Positions 50,961 to 60,636 of a stretch of 64,000 nucleotides of DNA are shown here, piece after piece. The notes beneath the pieces are model-generated. The model had not been told where the DNA came from and did not search any database. It was given only the letters and a program-made list of their open reading frames with translations. Numbering within the stretch: the first letter of the stretch is position 1; each line of letters begins with the position of its first letter. The translations under genes and the position numbers were made by a program. This DNA is from Bombyx mori (taxonomy: Eukaryota > Arthropoda > Insecta > Lepidoptera > Bombycidae). The stretch lies in the NCBI RefSeq assembly GCF_030269925.1, contig NC_085135.1, positions 9,548,753 to 9,612,752 of the forward strand, in the 5' to 3' direction.

Positions 50961-52355
50961 ATGTCGCCGAAGAAGGATATTAAAGAAGCAGAAGATCGCG
51001 AATCTCGAAATGACCCACCTTATATCCCGTTCCGTGATTTGGAGGAGTCATTAACAACTTTTAGTGGCGATGATACTTACCCTATATTATTATGGTTTGA
51101 CGAATTGGAGGATACGGCACAACTGATGAACTGGACGGAAACCGAAAAACTTATCTATGCAAAACGCCTGCTTCGTGGAACTGCCAAGCTATTTTTACGG
51201 TCACTAGGAGGTGTGAAAGATTGGGCAAAGCTAAAGAACGAACTCGAAAAAGAATTTGGTCCGAAACTAAATAGTGCTGCCATACATAAGGATCTCAGTT
51301 CACGAAAAATGAAAAGTGATGAGACGTACCAGCAGTATTTTCTCCACATGAAAGAGTGTGCACTTCACGGTAATATTGAAGACGATGCTCTTATAGAATA
51401 TGTTATCGATGGCATCCGAGACAGTGAGTCTAACAAATCTATGTTGTATGGTGCATCAAACCTTAAAGATTTCCGTAAGAAATTGAAGGACTACAGTGAT
51501 ATGAGGAAAAAAATATCAAACCGCCCCACTACGTCTAATAGCACTCCTCAACGTCCTCAAATTCGAAGAAACTACAACGGGAAGCGATGCTTTAACTGTG
51601 GTGACTTAGATCATCAAGCACCAGCTTGTAAGAAGGGTATCAAATGCTTTCGATGTAATGAATTTGGCCATAAGGGACCAAAGTGTACAAACAAACCTAA
51701 GAATACTTTAAATATTCAAAATAATACAAGTATAAAAATGAATAGTACAGAAGGGAAAGTAAATGTTACAGAAGACATAAGCGAAGCTAGAGCTCCATAC
51801 AAGAAGATAAAGATTAATGATGTTGAAGTGACAGCCTTAATTGATACTGGAAGTGACGTTAATTTGATCAAAATATCTGAAGTTGAGAACATTCTAAGAG
51901 ACAAGTCAAGCTATACTAGATATTCCACAATTAATTTAACTGGAATTGCTGGAAAAGAACTACGTACTGAAGGTGTTTTGAATGCCATACTTACAATTGA
52001 TGATTACTACGCTGATATTAAATTCCATGTAGTCAAAGATGATGCTATACCTGTCAAAGTTATATTAGGAAATCCTATCCTGAAGGACTTTGAAGTGAAT
52101 TTTACAACAGATGGCATTTTTCTTGAGAAGATTTTACAATTAACTATATCGGCTGAAGAGAGTGTTACTGATCTTAAAGATTGTGAAAACAAAGAAATTG
52201 AAAATAAGTTAAAAAAGTTGATAGAAGAATATAAACCTAACGAACCAAAGAAAGAAACAAATATTGAAATGAAAATAGTACTTACCGACGAAGACCCAAT
52301 TCACCAGAGTCCACGGCGACTATCACTGCTGGAAATGAAAGTAGTTGACGAACTC
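50961..52355 (+). CDS. Ty3/gypsy Gag-protease polyprotein, 3'-truncated by BMC1-G
   Basis: The ATG at 50961 (MSPKKDIKEAEDRES) opens 465 codons without a break. Capsid-like region: TYPILLWFDELEDTAQLMNW and KRLLRGTAKLFLRSLGGVKD. Two zinc knuckles lie near residues 213-240 (CFNCGDLDHQAPAC, CFRCNEFGHKGPKC). The aspartic protease active site is ALIDTGSDVNLIK near residue 300, with VILGNPILKDFEV as the flap-distal block. The RT would begin after PIHQSPRRLSLLEMKVVDEL, exactly where BMC1-G is inserted. Gag and Pol are in one frame. The clean frame suggests a relatively young element killed by BMC1-G. Confidence 0.82.
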
Positions 52356-52756
52356 ATTCCGATAGAGGCACCCGTCACGTGCGGACGTGCTCATTGTCCA
52401 CTCGATCGCCCGGTCTTTGTTCGCCCGGCTTTTGTTAGCCCGGCCATTGTTCGCGCGGCCTGTGTTCGTGATACATCTGCCGACCAAGTGTGTTTCCTGG
52501 AAGCTTTTATTTGTTTTGTTTTAGTTATTTTTGTGTTCGTGGAACATTTGCCGACAAAGTGTTTTCCTGCAAGTATTTATTTGTTTTGTTTCTTTTTGTA
52601 ATTTCTGTTTTGTTGAGCTTTTTCTTTGTCCTGTAGTAATCGCGCCGCATTGCCACCTGTGTTCAATAGAACCGCTCAGGTCCGAGAAGTTGGGGCCTCG
52701 CCGCAAGGCGAGTGTTTTCAAGACCCGGGGCCGCCCCACCTGGGTACTCAGCGATC

Positions 52757-54383
52757 ATGGACGCTGTATTCGCGGAATCCCTCCGACTTCGCCACCCACA
52801 GCTCGCCTCAGAGTTTCTGGCCTTCAAGGCCAATCACACTGCGAGCCCTCTCGAGGACTCCGCCGCGCTCGCTGCTCCTGCGTCGCCTGTACCTGCGTGC
52901 AGAGCTTCTGTATTGAGCACCGCAGCCTCTGTCGTGCCTGCCGCTCCCGTGTCGCCTATACTGGCGAGAAAAGCTGCTGCGTCGTCCGCCGTGACCATCG
53001 TTTCAGCTGAGCGATCATCCGCGGCCTCCGTCGCGCCCTCTAAAACACCTACACTTGCTCGTAGGTCGCCTGCACCCGCCTCCTCGTGCTCCGACTCTGA
53101 CTCGGACATGGAGGTCGACCTCGCCCCCGCCTCATCGACGGATGGATTCACCCTGGTACAGAAGGGTAAGAAGCGTGCCGCGGAGTCTCGAGCTCCCGCG
53201 GCCGCTAAAATTAGCAAAGCCGTGAACGCGTCGCGCCCCCGCCCTCAGACTCCCGTTGCGCCCCCAACCCGTGCCACTCCGTCGCCGCGTCCGGTGGCAC
53301 AAAATAAAACCCAGACCCCTCCCCCGGTTATCCTTCAGGAGAAGGCAGCTTGGGATCGAGTTTGCCTGGCCCTTAAGGCCAAAAATATAAATTTCACGAA
53401 TGCCCGTAACCTCGCGAACGGCATTCAAATTAAGGTTCAAACACCCGACGACCATAGGGCCCTCTCTTCTTACCTCCGTAAGGAACGTATAAGTTTCCAT
53501 ACTTATACGCTCCAGGAGGAGCGCGAACTCCGCGTTGTAATACGCGGAATCCCTAAAGAGTTAGATGTAGAGCTCGTCAAGGCCGATCTGTTAGAACAGG
53601 GCTTTCCAGTGAATTCTGTGCACCGTATGCACACCGGTCGCGGTAGGGAGCCATATAATATGGTTCTAGTCACCCTCCAGCCTACCCCCGAGGGTAAGAA
53701 AATCTTCAACACACAGACCGTCTGTAGGCTCTCCGGTATCGCCATCGAAGCCCCCCATAAAAAAGGCACTCCTAGCCAGTGCCATAACTGTCAATTGTAC
53801 GGGCACTCTTCCCGTAACTGTCACGCGCGCCCCCGATGTGTTAAGTGTTTGGGCGATCACGCCACGGCCCTCTGCGCTCGCGACCAAATAACCGCGACGG
53901 AACCGCCTAGCTGCGTCCTGTGTCGAACACAGGGTCACCCCGCGAATTACCGTGGTTGCCCCCGAGCCCCTAAAATAAATCGGCGCGTCGCCCGCCAAAA
54001 CCGCCTCCGAGCTTCCGGCCCAGACATCAAAGCCTCGGCACCCTGTGTCGCAGGCTAAGCCAGCGTTCGTTCCGGCGGCGGTGCCCAGTGTCTCGGCCTG
54101 GGCAAAACCGCTGCCGTACACGAACACGGCTACAACTCCCTCCTCCGCGATTCGTCCCGCCCCCGCGACTCGTCCCTCTCCCGCGACTTGCCCTCCGACC
54201 GCGTCCGACAATCTCGCTTTAGCGATCGACTTCTTTCAGTCGATCAACTTTGAGCGCGTTAACGCTTTGGGCGACGCCATTCGCGCTGCCTCCACTGCAC
54301 AACACTTTATCGCCGTTGTGCAGGAATACGCCGACGTATACGCGTCATTAAATACGTACGTCCTCCCCTCACTCCGCCGGTAA
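52757..54383 (+). pseudogene. BMC1-G ORF1, one 2-base deletion
   Basis: The ATG at 52757 (MDAVFAESLRLRHPQLASEF) starts 434 open codons. They cover the Ala/Pro/Ser-rich N-terminus, SDSDSDMEVDLAPAS, the RRM-like block (RVVIRGIPKELDVELVKAD) and knuckles CHNCQLYGHSSRNCH, CVKCLGDHATALC, CVLCRTQGHPANYRGC. Loss of CT near 54040 (GCACCCTGTGTCG against GCACCCTCTGTGTCG in copy E) ends it early at 54058. The remaining C-terminus is in the next frame to 54383. Confidence 0.87.
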
Positions 54384-54386
54384 TCA

Positions 54387-56068
54387 ATGGCGTATATAAG
54401 TAGAATAAAGCCCCTATCCGTAACGATAGGATTTTTTAACGCTTACGGTCTCGCAAATCAACGTGATCAGGTTTCTGACTTTTTGCGTGACCATCAAATT
54501 GATATCTTTTTAGTGCAGGAGACCCTACTTAAGCCCGCGCGCCGTGACCCTAAAATCGCGAACTATAACATGGTCAGGAACGACAGGCTCTCTGCCCGTG
54601 GTGGTGGTACCGTCATTTACTATAGAAGAGCCCTGCATTGCGTCCCGCTCGATCCTCCCGCGCTCGCTAATATCGAAGCATCAGTGTGCCGAATCTCACT
54701 GACGGGACACGCGCCGATCGTTATCGCGTCCGTTTATCTTCCACCGGATAAGATCGTTCTAAGCAGTGATATCGAGGCGCTGCTCGGTATGGGGAGCTCT
54801 GTCATTCTGGCGGGCGACCTAAATTGTAAACACATCAGGTGGAACTCACACACCACAACCCCGAATGGCAGGCGGCTTGACGCGTTAGTCGATGATCTCG
54901 CCTTCGATATCGTCGCTCCGCTAACCCCGACTCACTACCCGCTAAATATCGCGCATCGCCCGGATATACTCGACATAGCGTTATTAAAAAACGTAACTCT
55001 GCGCTTACACTCGATCGAAGTAGTTTCAGAGTTAGATTCAGTCCACTGTCCCGTCGTTATGAAGCTCGGTCGCGCTCCCGATTCCGTTCCCGTCACGAGG
55101 ACTGTGGTGGATTGGCACACGCTGGGCATCAGCCTGGCTGAATCTGATCCACCATCGCTCCCGTTTAACCCGGACTCTATCCCGTCTCCTCAGGATACCG
55201 CTGAAGCCATAGACATCTTAACGTCACACATCACCTCGACATTAGATAGGTCATCGAAACAAGTTGTAGCGGAGGACTTCCTTCACCGCTTCAAATTGTC
55301 CGACGATATTAGGGAACTCCTTAGAGCTAAGAACGCCTCGATACGCGCCTATGACAGGTATCCTACCGCAGAAAATCGTATTCGAATGCCGGCCCTACAA
55401 CGCGACGTAAAGTCTCGCATCGCCGAAGTCCGAGATGCCAGATGGTCTGATTTCTTAGAAGGACTCGCGCCCTCCCAAAGGTCTTACTACCGCTTAGCTC
55501 GTACTCTCAAATCGGATACGGTAGTAACTATGCCCCCCCTCGTAGGCCCCTCAGGCCGACTCGCGGCGTTCGATGATGACGAAAAAGCAGAGCTGCTGGC
55601 CGATACATTGCAAACCCAGTGCACGCCCAGCACTCAATCCGTGGACCCTGTTCATGTAGAATTAGTAGACAGTGAGGTAGAACGCAGAGCCTCCTTGCCA
55701 CCATCGGATGCGTTACCACCCGTCACCCCGATAAAAGTTAAAGACTTGATCAAAGACTTACGTCCTCGCAAGGCTCCCGGTTCCGACGGTATATCTAACC
55801 GCGTTATCAAACTTCTACCCGTCCAACTCATCGTGATGTTGGCATCTATTTTCAATGCCGCTATGGCGAACTGTATCTTTCCCGCGGTGTGGAAAGAAGC
55901 GGACGTTATCGGCATACATAAACCCGGTAAACCAAAAAATCATCCGACGAGCTACCGCCCGATTAGCCTCCTCATGTCTCTAGGCAAACTGTATGAGCGT
56001 CTGCTCTACAAACGCCTCAGAGACTTCGTCTCATCCAAGGGCATTCTCATCGATGAACAATTCGGATT
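54387..56068 (+). CDS. BMC1-G ORF2, N-terminal 560 codons, cut by CR1-c
   Basis: MAYISRIKPLSVTIGFFNAY follows the ORF1 stop by 3 bases. The frame is open to the CR1-c junction. LVQETLLKP and LAGDLNCKHIRWNS are normal, but the catalytic SDH block reads LDSVHCPVVMKL instead of LDSDHRPVVMKL, so the Asp that orients the catalytic His is lost. It includes the RT fingers (APGSDGISNRVI, SYRPISLLMSLGK) and stops at DEQFGF. The downstream in-frame codons to 56186 are CR1 leader, not coding. Confidence 0.87.
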
Positions 56069-56854
56069 TTGGGGGTTACAAATTTGGGGGGTTGGTGCTT
56101 CCCGCTTCCGTAGGTTTAACCCGCGATTCCCTACAAGTGACCCCTGGGTGGTGCTAAACGGGAGCCAAAAACATAACCGGTGGTAGGACCTAGTCCGACT
56201 GGCTGGCGACCACCCTCCAACTAGAGTCCGCCGCCAAATAGCCTAGCTGTGTTCCGGCGTGTGGGTTGGAGAGCCAGTTCTATCCCTTCCCTTTCCCCTT
56301 CCTTGTTGGGGTTAAGTCTTGGTGACGCCTGGAACTTGCGGAGCAGACGTGCGTGCGAACTCACGGGGCGTGATTGTTTGACGGGGGTATAGGGAGACCC
56401 AGTGAAACGGTACCCGCTGCCGCCCGCCGGTCAGTAGGGGACCTGAACCCGGGTGTCTCTACTAAACTCCGCCCCGGGAAGCTGTCCCGCCAACCGGTGT
56501 AAAATCCTGCCGTGCGGTCGTCGTGCCGGAGTCGGAGACCGGAGTGGATCCCGGCGATCGCACGCAGAGTGGACTGGGGGCCCTTCCATGCCCTGCGTCA
56601 GTCTCTCACGCAACCCGTGGTCGAGCACGTACTATGTTCCGCGCTTCATTCAGGTGTTGCCTCGATCTCACCTCCAACATCCTACCTCTCCTAATCCTAC
56701 TCTCCGAAAACTTAAACATCATGAAGACGACAAAAAAAAAGAAAAGGGTTTCACAGGCGGTCCCCCATTCCACATTTAATGTGGATTTCAGCAATGTCAG
56801 GGGCCTACATAGCAACCTTGACGCCGTACACCACCACCTTGAGACGGCGCAGCC
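56069..56854 (+). mobile_element. CR1-c: CR1-like LINE 5' end, part 1
   Basis: Begins TTGGGGGTTACAAATTTGGG and then follows the CR1-a 5' UTR almost base for base, apart from a 7-base ACCGGAG insertion near 56536. It includes the ORF2 start (MKTTKKKKRV at about 56721) to ETAQ at 56854. It is cut there by the complete R1-clade element and resumes at 63899. Confidence 0.85.
56841..56854 (+). repeat. Left TSD (GAGACGGCGCAGCC) of the R1-clade element
   Basis: The same 14 bases are at 63885-63898. The uninterrupted CR1-a has the single copy at 20043-20056, followed by TGCCCTGC as on the right side here. Confidence 0.92.
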
Positions 56855-56873
56855 TTTTTTTTTTTTTTTTTTT

Positions 56874-57387
56874 CGGGTAGAGGGCCGAACCTCCTACGAG
56901 GTCCCCGCACAAAAGGGGCGCGCGGGGTATGTGAGACTCAACGATCTGCATGGTGTTGTGAGCAGACCGCGGGCCCAAGGATTTTAGGACCCACCCACTA
57001 AACGACTCCCCTGCACTCTTACACCCGACGTCCGATCCCCTCCGAGGTCAGAACCCGGATGAGGTAGGGGGGCTACCGCGGTCAACACTACAACCAGACG
57101 GCGCGGCTCACCCCAAGGACGCCCAGCCGACGGAGCCTTCGAGGCGAATCGAAGGCTCTGAAACGTCGGCCGTCTCGGTACGGCAGCCCGTCGGGCCGCC
57201 CAGACGGTGCCGCTGGTGTCCCGGAATACCCCGCTGGACCAGAACCAGCCTGCCGGGTCGGGACGCGATACATCGTCGACCGGTCGCTCTATTCACTCCA
57301 CGGCAGCGCGCTAGAGTGCTGGTAGCGCGCCGCGCGGCCTCACCCCCTCAGGTCGCCCCTTGACCTTCACCGGGGGGAGGCCGCCAC
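56874..57387 (-). other. 3' UTR of the complete R1-clade element
   Basis: GC-rich, about 510 bases, nearly identical to 34233-34743 of R1-2. It includes GAGCCTTCGATTCGCCTCGAAGGCTC (57136-57161 region), a palindrome likely to form a stem-loop, and ends GGCCCTCTACCCG before the poly-A. These are candidate RT-recognition structures. Confidence 0.6.
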
Positions 57388-60300
57388 CTACAGGGGCCGG
57401 GACGTACGGGCGTATTCCCGCCTCCGGCCCCCGGCTCGACGGCGACGGATCGGTGCGGAAAGGGAAGAGCTCTCCCTCTCTCGCTCCGCCGCCTCCTTCT
57501 GCGAGATGGTGGACTCGCAGAAGTCGAGCATCGCCTTCCAGGACGCGTCGCTGCCGAGCATCGTAGCCACGACGCGCGGCAGCGAGAGGTCCTCTCCAAT
57601 GACCGCGACGAGGGCGGCGCGTTGCTCGTCAAATCCAGAGCAACGCGCCAGCGTGTGTTCCGCTGTATCTTCCTCGTCGCGGTCCGCGCAGTGGTGGCAC
57701 TGCGCCGTCGGTTCCCTTCCGGCTATCTTGTGCAAGTACCGGCCGAAACAACCATGGCCGGTAAGCATCTGCGTTAGCCGGAAGGTGAGGCATCCGCGGT
57801 CGCGGCCCACCCAGTCCGCGAGAACCGGGCGGACCGCCTCGACGGTTCGGAGGCCGGCCGACGGGTCCGCCAAGCGGCGAGACCACGCCTCCAGCACGGA
57901 CCGCCGAGATTGGAGCCTCCGCGCTCGAACTACTCCTTCGCCGGGGCGCCCTTCCCCCCTAGAGCGAAGGTCGCTACGCCACCGGTAATCGGCAGCGAGC
58001 GCCTCCGCCTCCAGGTCCCAGGGTGGGGTCCCGGCGAGCAAGCACGCCGCCTCGAATGAGACGGTGCGGTATCCTCGGATCGCCCTGACCGCAATCGCGC
58101 GCTGCGGACGTCGCAGCGCCGCTACGTTCTTGCGGGTCAGGGCGTGGCACCATACGGGAGCCCCGTATAGTGCCATCGACCGCACCACCCCCATGTAGAG
58201 GCGACGCGCCACCTGATCGGGACCCCCGACGTTTGGAAGCAGCCGGCTCAAAGAGCCGGCCGTCGCCATCAGTCGAGGGCCCAACTTCTCAAAGTGAGCG
58301 CGGAAGTTCCACCGACCGTCCAGTTCGAGGCCGAGGTACCGAAGACCGGTCACCCCGACCCCGACGCGGACGCCTCCGATCACGAGGTGGGCACCCAGAG
58401 GCGGCGCTCGTCCCGGCCCGTGAAATAACAGGGCCTGGGTTTTGTCGAGCGCCACCTCGAGCCCCAACCGTCGGATCCTAGTGACGACGTGTGCCACGCC
58501 TGCGCACGCCAGACGGGCAGACTCCCGGTAGTCCCTCCCCGGAGCCACGACCAACGTGTCGTCGGCGTAACAAATTACGCTCAGCCCGGGGAGGGGACCC
58601 CGAATGACGCCCCGCAGGACCCAGTCGTAGCCGATGTTCCACAGCAGGGGGCCCAGGACAGACCCCTGCGGAACACCGCGCTCGACCGGAAAGCGGTACA
58701 TCGCCCCACCGTGTCCGATGCACTGGATCGACCTGCCCTCGAGGTAGGAGCCGATCAGTCGACGGAGGTATGCGGGGACGCCGTGATACTCCAGCGCCCC
58801 CGCGATCACCGACCAGGGCAGGGTGTTGAAGGCGTTCCTTACATCTAAGGATAACGCCATCGCCACCCCGCCCCGGGATACGGCTTCGTCGGAGAGGGCA
58901 CGCACGCGCAAAATCGCGTCGATCGTCGAGCGGCCCTCTCTGAAGCCGTATTGCTCCGCCGAAAGATCGGGACCCGTCTCGGTCAGGTGCCGGACGATGC
59001 GGGCCGCGACGATCCTCTCGAGCATCTTGCCCGCTTCGTCCAGCAACACGATGGGGCGATATCCCGCAGGTGAGTCCGCGGGGCGCCCGTCCTTCCGCAG
59101 AAGGACCAGTCTGCCCGTCTTCCATTTCGACGGGAACCGTCCCGACTCGAGGCACGCTTCGAAAAGCCCCCCGAGCCGGTCCCCTAAGGCCTCGAAGGCC
59201 AAGCTCCAGACCCGGCCGTGAACGCCGTCAGGGCCGGGGGCCGCGTCCTTCGCTCTCATTCTGGACACGGCCGCATGGATCTCCGCCCCCGTGATAGGGG
59301 GCGGGGGCTCCTCGGCAGCGGGAACGCTGGGGCGACGCGGAGGCGTGCCCCACGTGGCGTCCATCTGGGGGGGCTCAAAGTCCCCCCCCGCTGCCGGCGG
59401 GAAAAGCGCTGAAACTATTTCCCGCAGCTGCCGAGGCTGGAGCCGCTCGGTCACCGGGAGCGCCCACGGCTGCAGTTTCCTGCGAACCATCTTGTATGGG
59501 CGCCCCCAGGGATCTTCATCGAGCGACTCCAGGAGAGTCTTCATGCTCTGCTTCTTGGCCTCGCCGATGGCCAGCTGCAGCGCCGTCTGCTTTTGACGAC
59601 AGTCAGCGTGCAGCTGGGCCGCCGTCTCCGCGAACGCAGCGTCGCGACGACGGCGGCGGCGGTGGCGTGCGCTCCGGCGGCGCGCCCTCACGCACTCCTC
59701 TCGGAGTCTTGCGATCTCGGGCGACCACCAGAACGCACCCCCACGTGGTGCTCGGGGGCCGACCCGGGGCATGGCGGCATCGCAAATGTTTGCCATGGTG
59801 CCCCGGAACCAGTCGACCTCCGCATCCACGTCCGCGAGCCGCGCGGGTTTTGGCGCCCACGCAGCAACAGCGGCCGCCTCCATCAGCAACTCCTTGTTCC
59901 TCCGTTTCAAGGCCCACCTGGGGAACGAACGGGGCGCACCTTGCGGGAGCTCCTCCTCGCCGCGGGCGCCCGCGGCTGACGACGACGACAAGGAGGAGGC
60001 AGAGAGCTCAAATCGGACGTATCTGTGGTCCGAGAGCGTCTCCGCCCCCTCCAGTACGCGCCAGCCGCGGGTGCGGCGCACGGCGGACGGGGACGCGAAC
60101 GTCACGTCCACGTGAGATTGCCCGTTCCACCGCACGCAAGTCGCGACCGTGCCTCTGTTTAGGAGACAGAGGCCGGTCGCGATCGCCCACTCCGAAAGGG
60201 CCTCGCCTCGCGAATCCGTGCGGGGGGAGCCCCAAGCCGTACACTTGGCATTGAGGTCCCCCGCGACGATGACTGGGCGGGACCCGAGGCGGTGTAAAAG

Positions 60301-60636
60301 CGCCTCGAGCCCGCCCAGAAACCGTTCGAATTCAGCGAGGCTCCTGTTCGGAGAAAAGTACGCCCCGATCACGACGGTCCCGTCGATCCTAGCCGCGACG
60401 TACCCGGGTCCCCTGGCCACCATATCCAAGGGGGGTAACGCCGCGGACTGTCTTAGTACGATGGCCACGGAGCCGTCGACGTCCCCCATCCAGCAGTCCT
60501 GGTCGGTGGGGACGAAGTACGGCTCCGCGGCGACAGCGACGTCGATTGACCACTCCGCCATGGTGTGGACGAGGAGATCCTGTGCCCTGGCGGAGTGGTT
60601 CAAATTGCACTGGAGGAAGCGGTGGACGCAACCCAT
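57388..60636 (-). CDS. R1-clade ORF2: endonuclease, reverse transcriptase and zinc knuckle, intact
   Basis: 1082 codons, starting MGCVHRFLQCNLNHSARAQD at the ATG inside TAATG. APE domain (residues ~1-215): VAAEPYFVP, VIVAGDLNAKCTAWGSPRTD and LSDHRYVRFE, with the catalytic SDH intact. The linker has RGGAFWWSPEI. RT (~430-720): SPAGYRPIVLLDEAGKMLE, AEQYGFREGRSTIDAI, ALSLDVRNAFNTLPW (motif A), RGVPQGSVLGPLLWNIGYD (motif B) and VICYADDTLVV (YADD). The C-terminal knuckle CHHCADRDEEDTAEHTLARC lies near residue 975. Length and order are normal for R1-clade proteins. No stop or frameshift is visible. Codon use is very GC-rich. Confidence 0.92.
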   Translation of the reverse strand: MGCVHRFLQCNLNHSARAQDLLVHTMAEWSIDVAVAAEPYFVPTDQDCWMGDVDGSVAIVLRQSAALPPLDMVARGPGYVAARIDGTVVIGAYFSPNRSLAEFERFLGGLEALLHRLGSRPVIVAGDLNAKCTAWGSPRTDSRGEALSEWAIATGLCLLNRGTVATCVRWNGQSHVDVTFASPSAVRRTRGWRVLEGAETLSDHRYVRFELSASSLSSSSAAGARGEEELPQGAPRSFPRWALKRRNKELLMEAAAVAAWAPKPARLADVDAEVDWFRGTMANICDAAMPRVGPRAPRGGAFWWSPEIARLREECVRARRRSARHRRRRRRDAAFAETAAQLHADCRQKQTALQLAIGEAKKQSMKTLLESLDEDPWGRPYKMVRRKLQPWALPVTERLQPRQLREIVSALFPPAAGGDFEPPQMDATWGTPPRRPSVPAAEEPPPPITGAEIHAAVSRMRAKDAAPGPDGVHGRVWSLAFEALGDRLGGLFEACLESGRFPSKWKTGRLVLLRKDGRPADSPAGYRPIVLLDEAGKMLERIVAARIVRHLTETGPDLSAEQYGFREGRSTIDAILRVRALSDEAVSRGGVAMALSLDVRNAFNTLPWSVIAGALEYHGVPAYLRRLIGSYLEGRSIQCIGHGGAMYRFPVERGVPQGSVLGPLLWNIGYDWVLRGVIRGPLPGLSVICYADDTLVVAPGRDYRESARLACAGVAHVVTRIRRLGLEVALDKTQALLFHGPGRAPPLGAHLVIGGVRVGVGVTGLRYLGLELDGRWNFRAHFEKLGPRLMATAGSLSRLLPNVGGPDQVARRLYMGVVRSMALYGAPVWCHALTRKNVAALRRPQRAIAVRAIRGYRTVSFEAACLLAGTPPWDLEAEALAADYRWRSDLRSRGEGRPGEGVVRARRLQSRRSVLEAWSRRLADPSAGLRTVEAVRPVLADWVGRDRGCLTFRLTQMLTGHGCFGRYLHKIAGREPTAQCHHCADRDEEDTAEHTLARCSGFDEQRAALVAVIGEDLSLPRVVATMLGSDASWKAMLDFCESTISQKEAAERERESSSLSAPIRRRRAGGRRREYARTSRPL

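Larger units (their letters stand above)
52356..56068 (+). mobile_element. BMC1-G: Jockey-clade LINE, 5' complete, interrupted by CR1-c
   Basis: Exact 5' end ATTCCGATAGAGGCACCCGT at 52356, then 5' UTR, ORF1 and ORF2 up to DEQFGF (56068), where a CR1-like 5' end begins. The 3' part is expected beyond the window's right edge. Sequence is very close to copies B and E. Confidence 0.88.

Noticed and set aside
52356..52601. Continuation of the gypsy Gag-Pol frame into IPIEAPVTCGRAH...
   Set aside because: This is BMC1-G 5' UTR read in phase by chance; the real gypsy sequence stops at 52355.
56069..56186. Extension of BMC1-G ORF2 past DEQFGF
   Set aside because: Codons come from the CR1-c leader.
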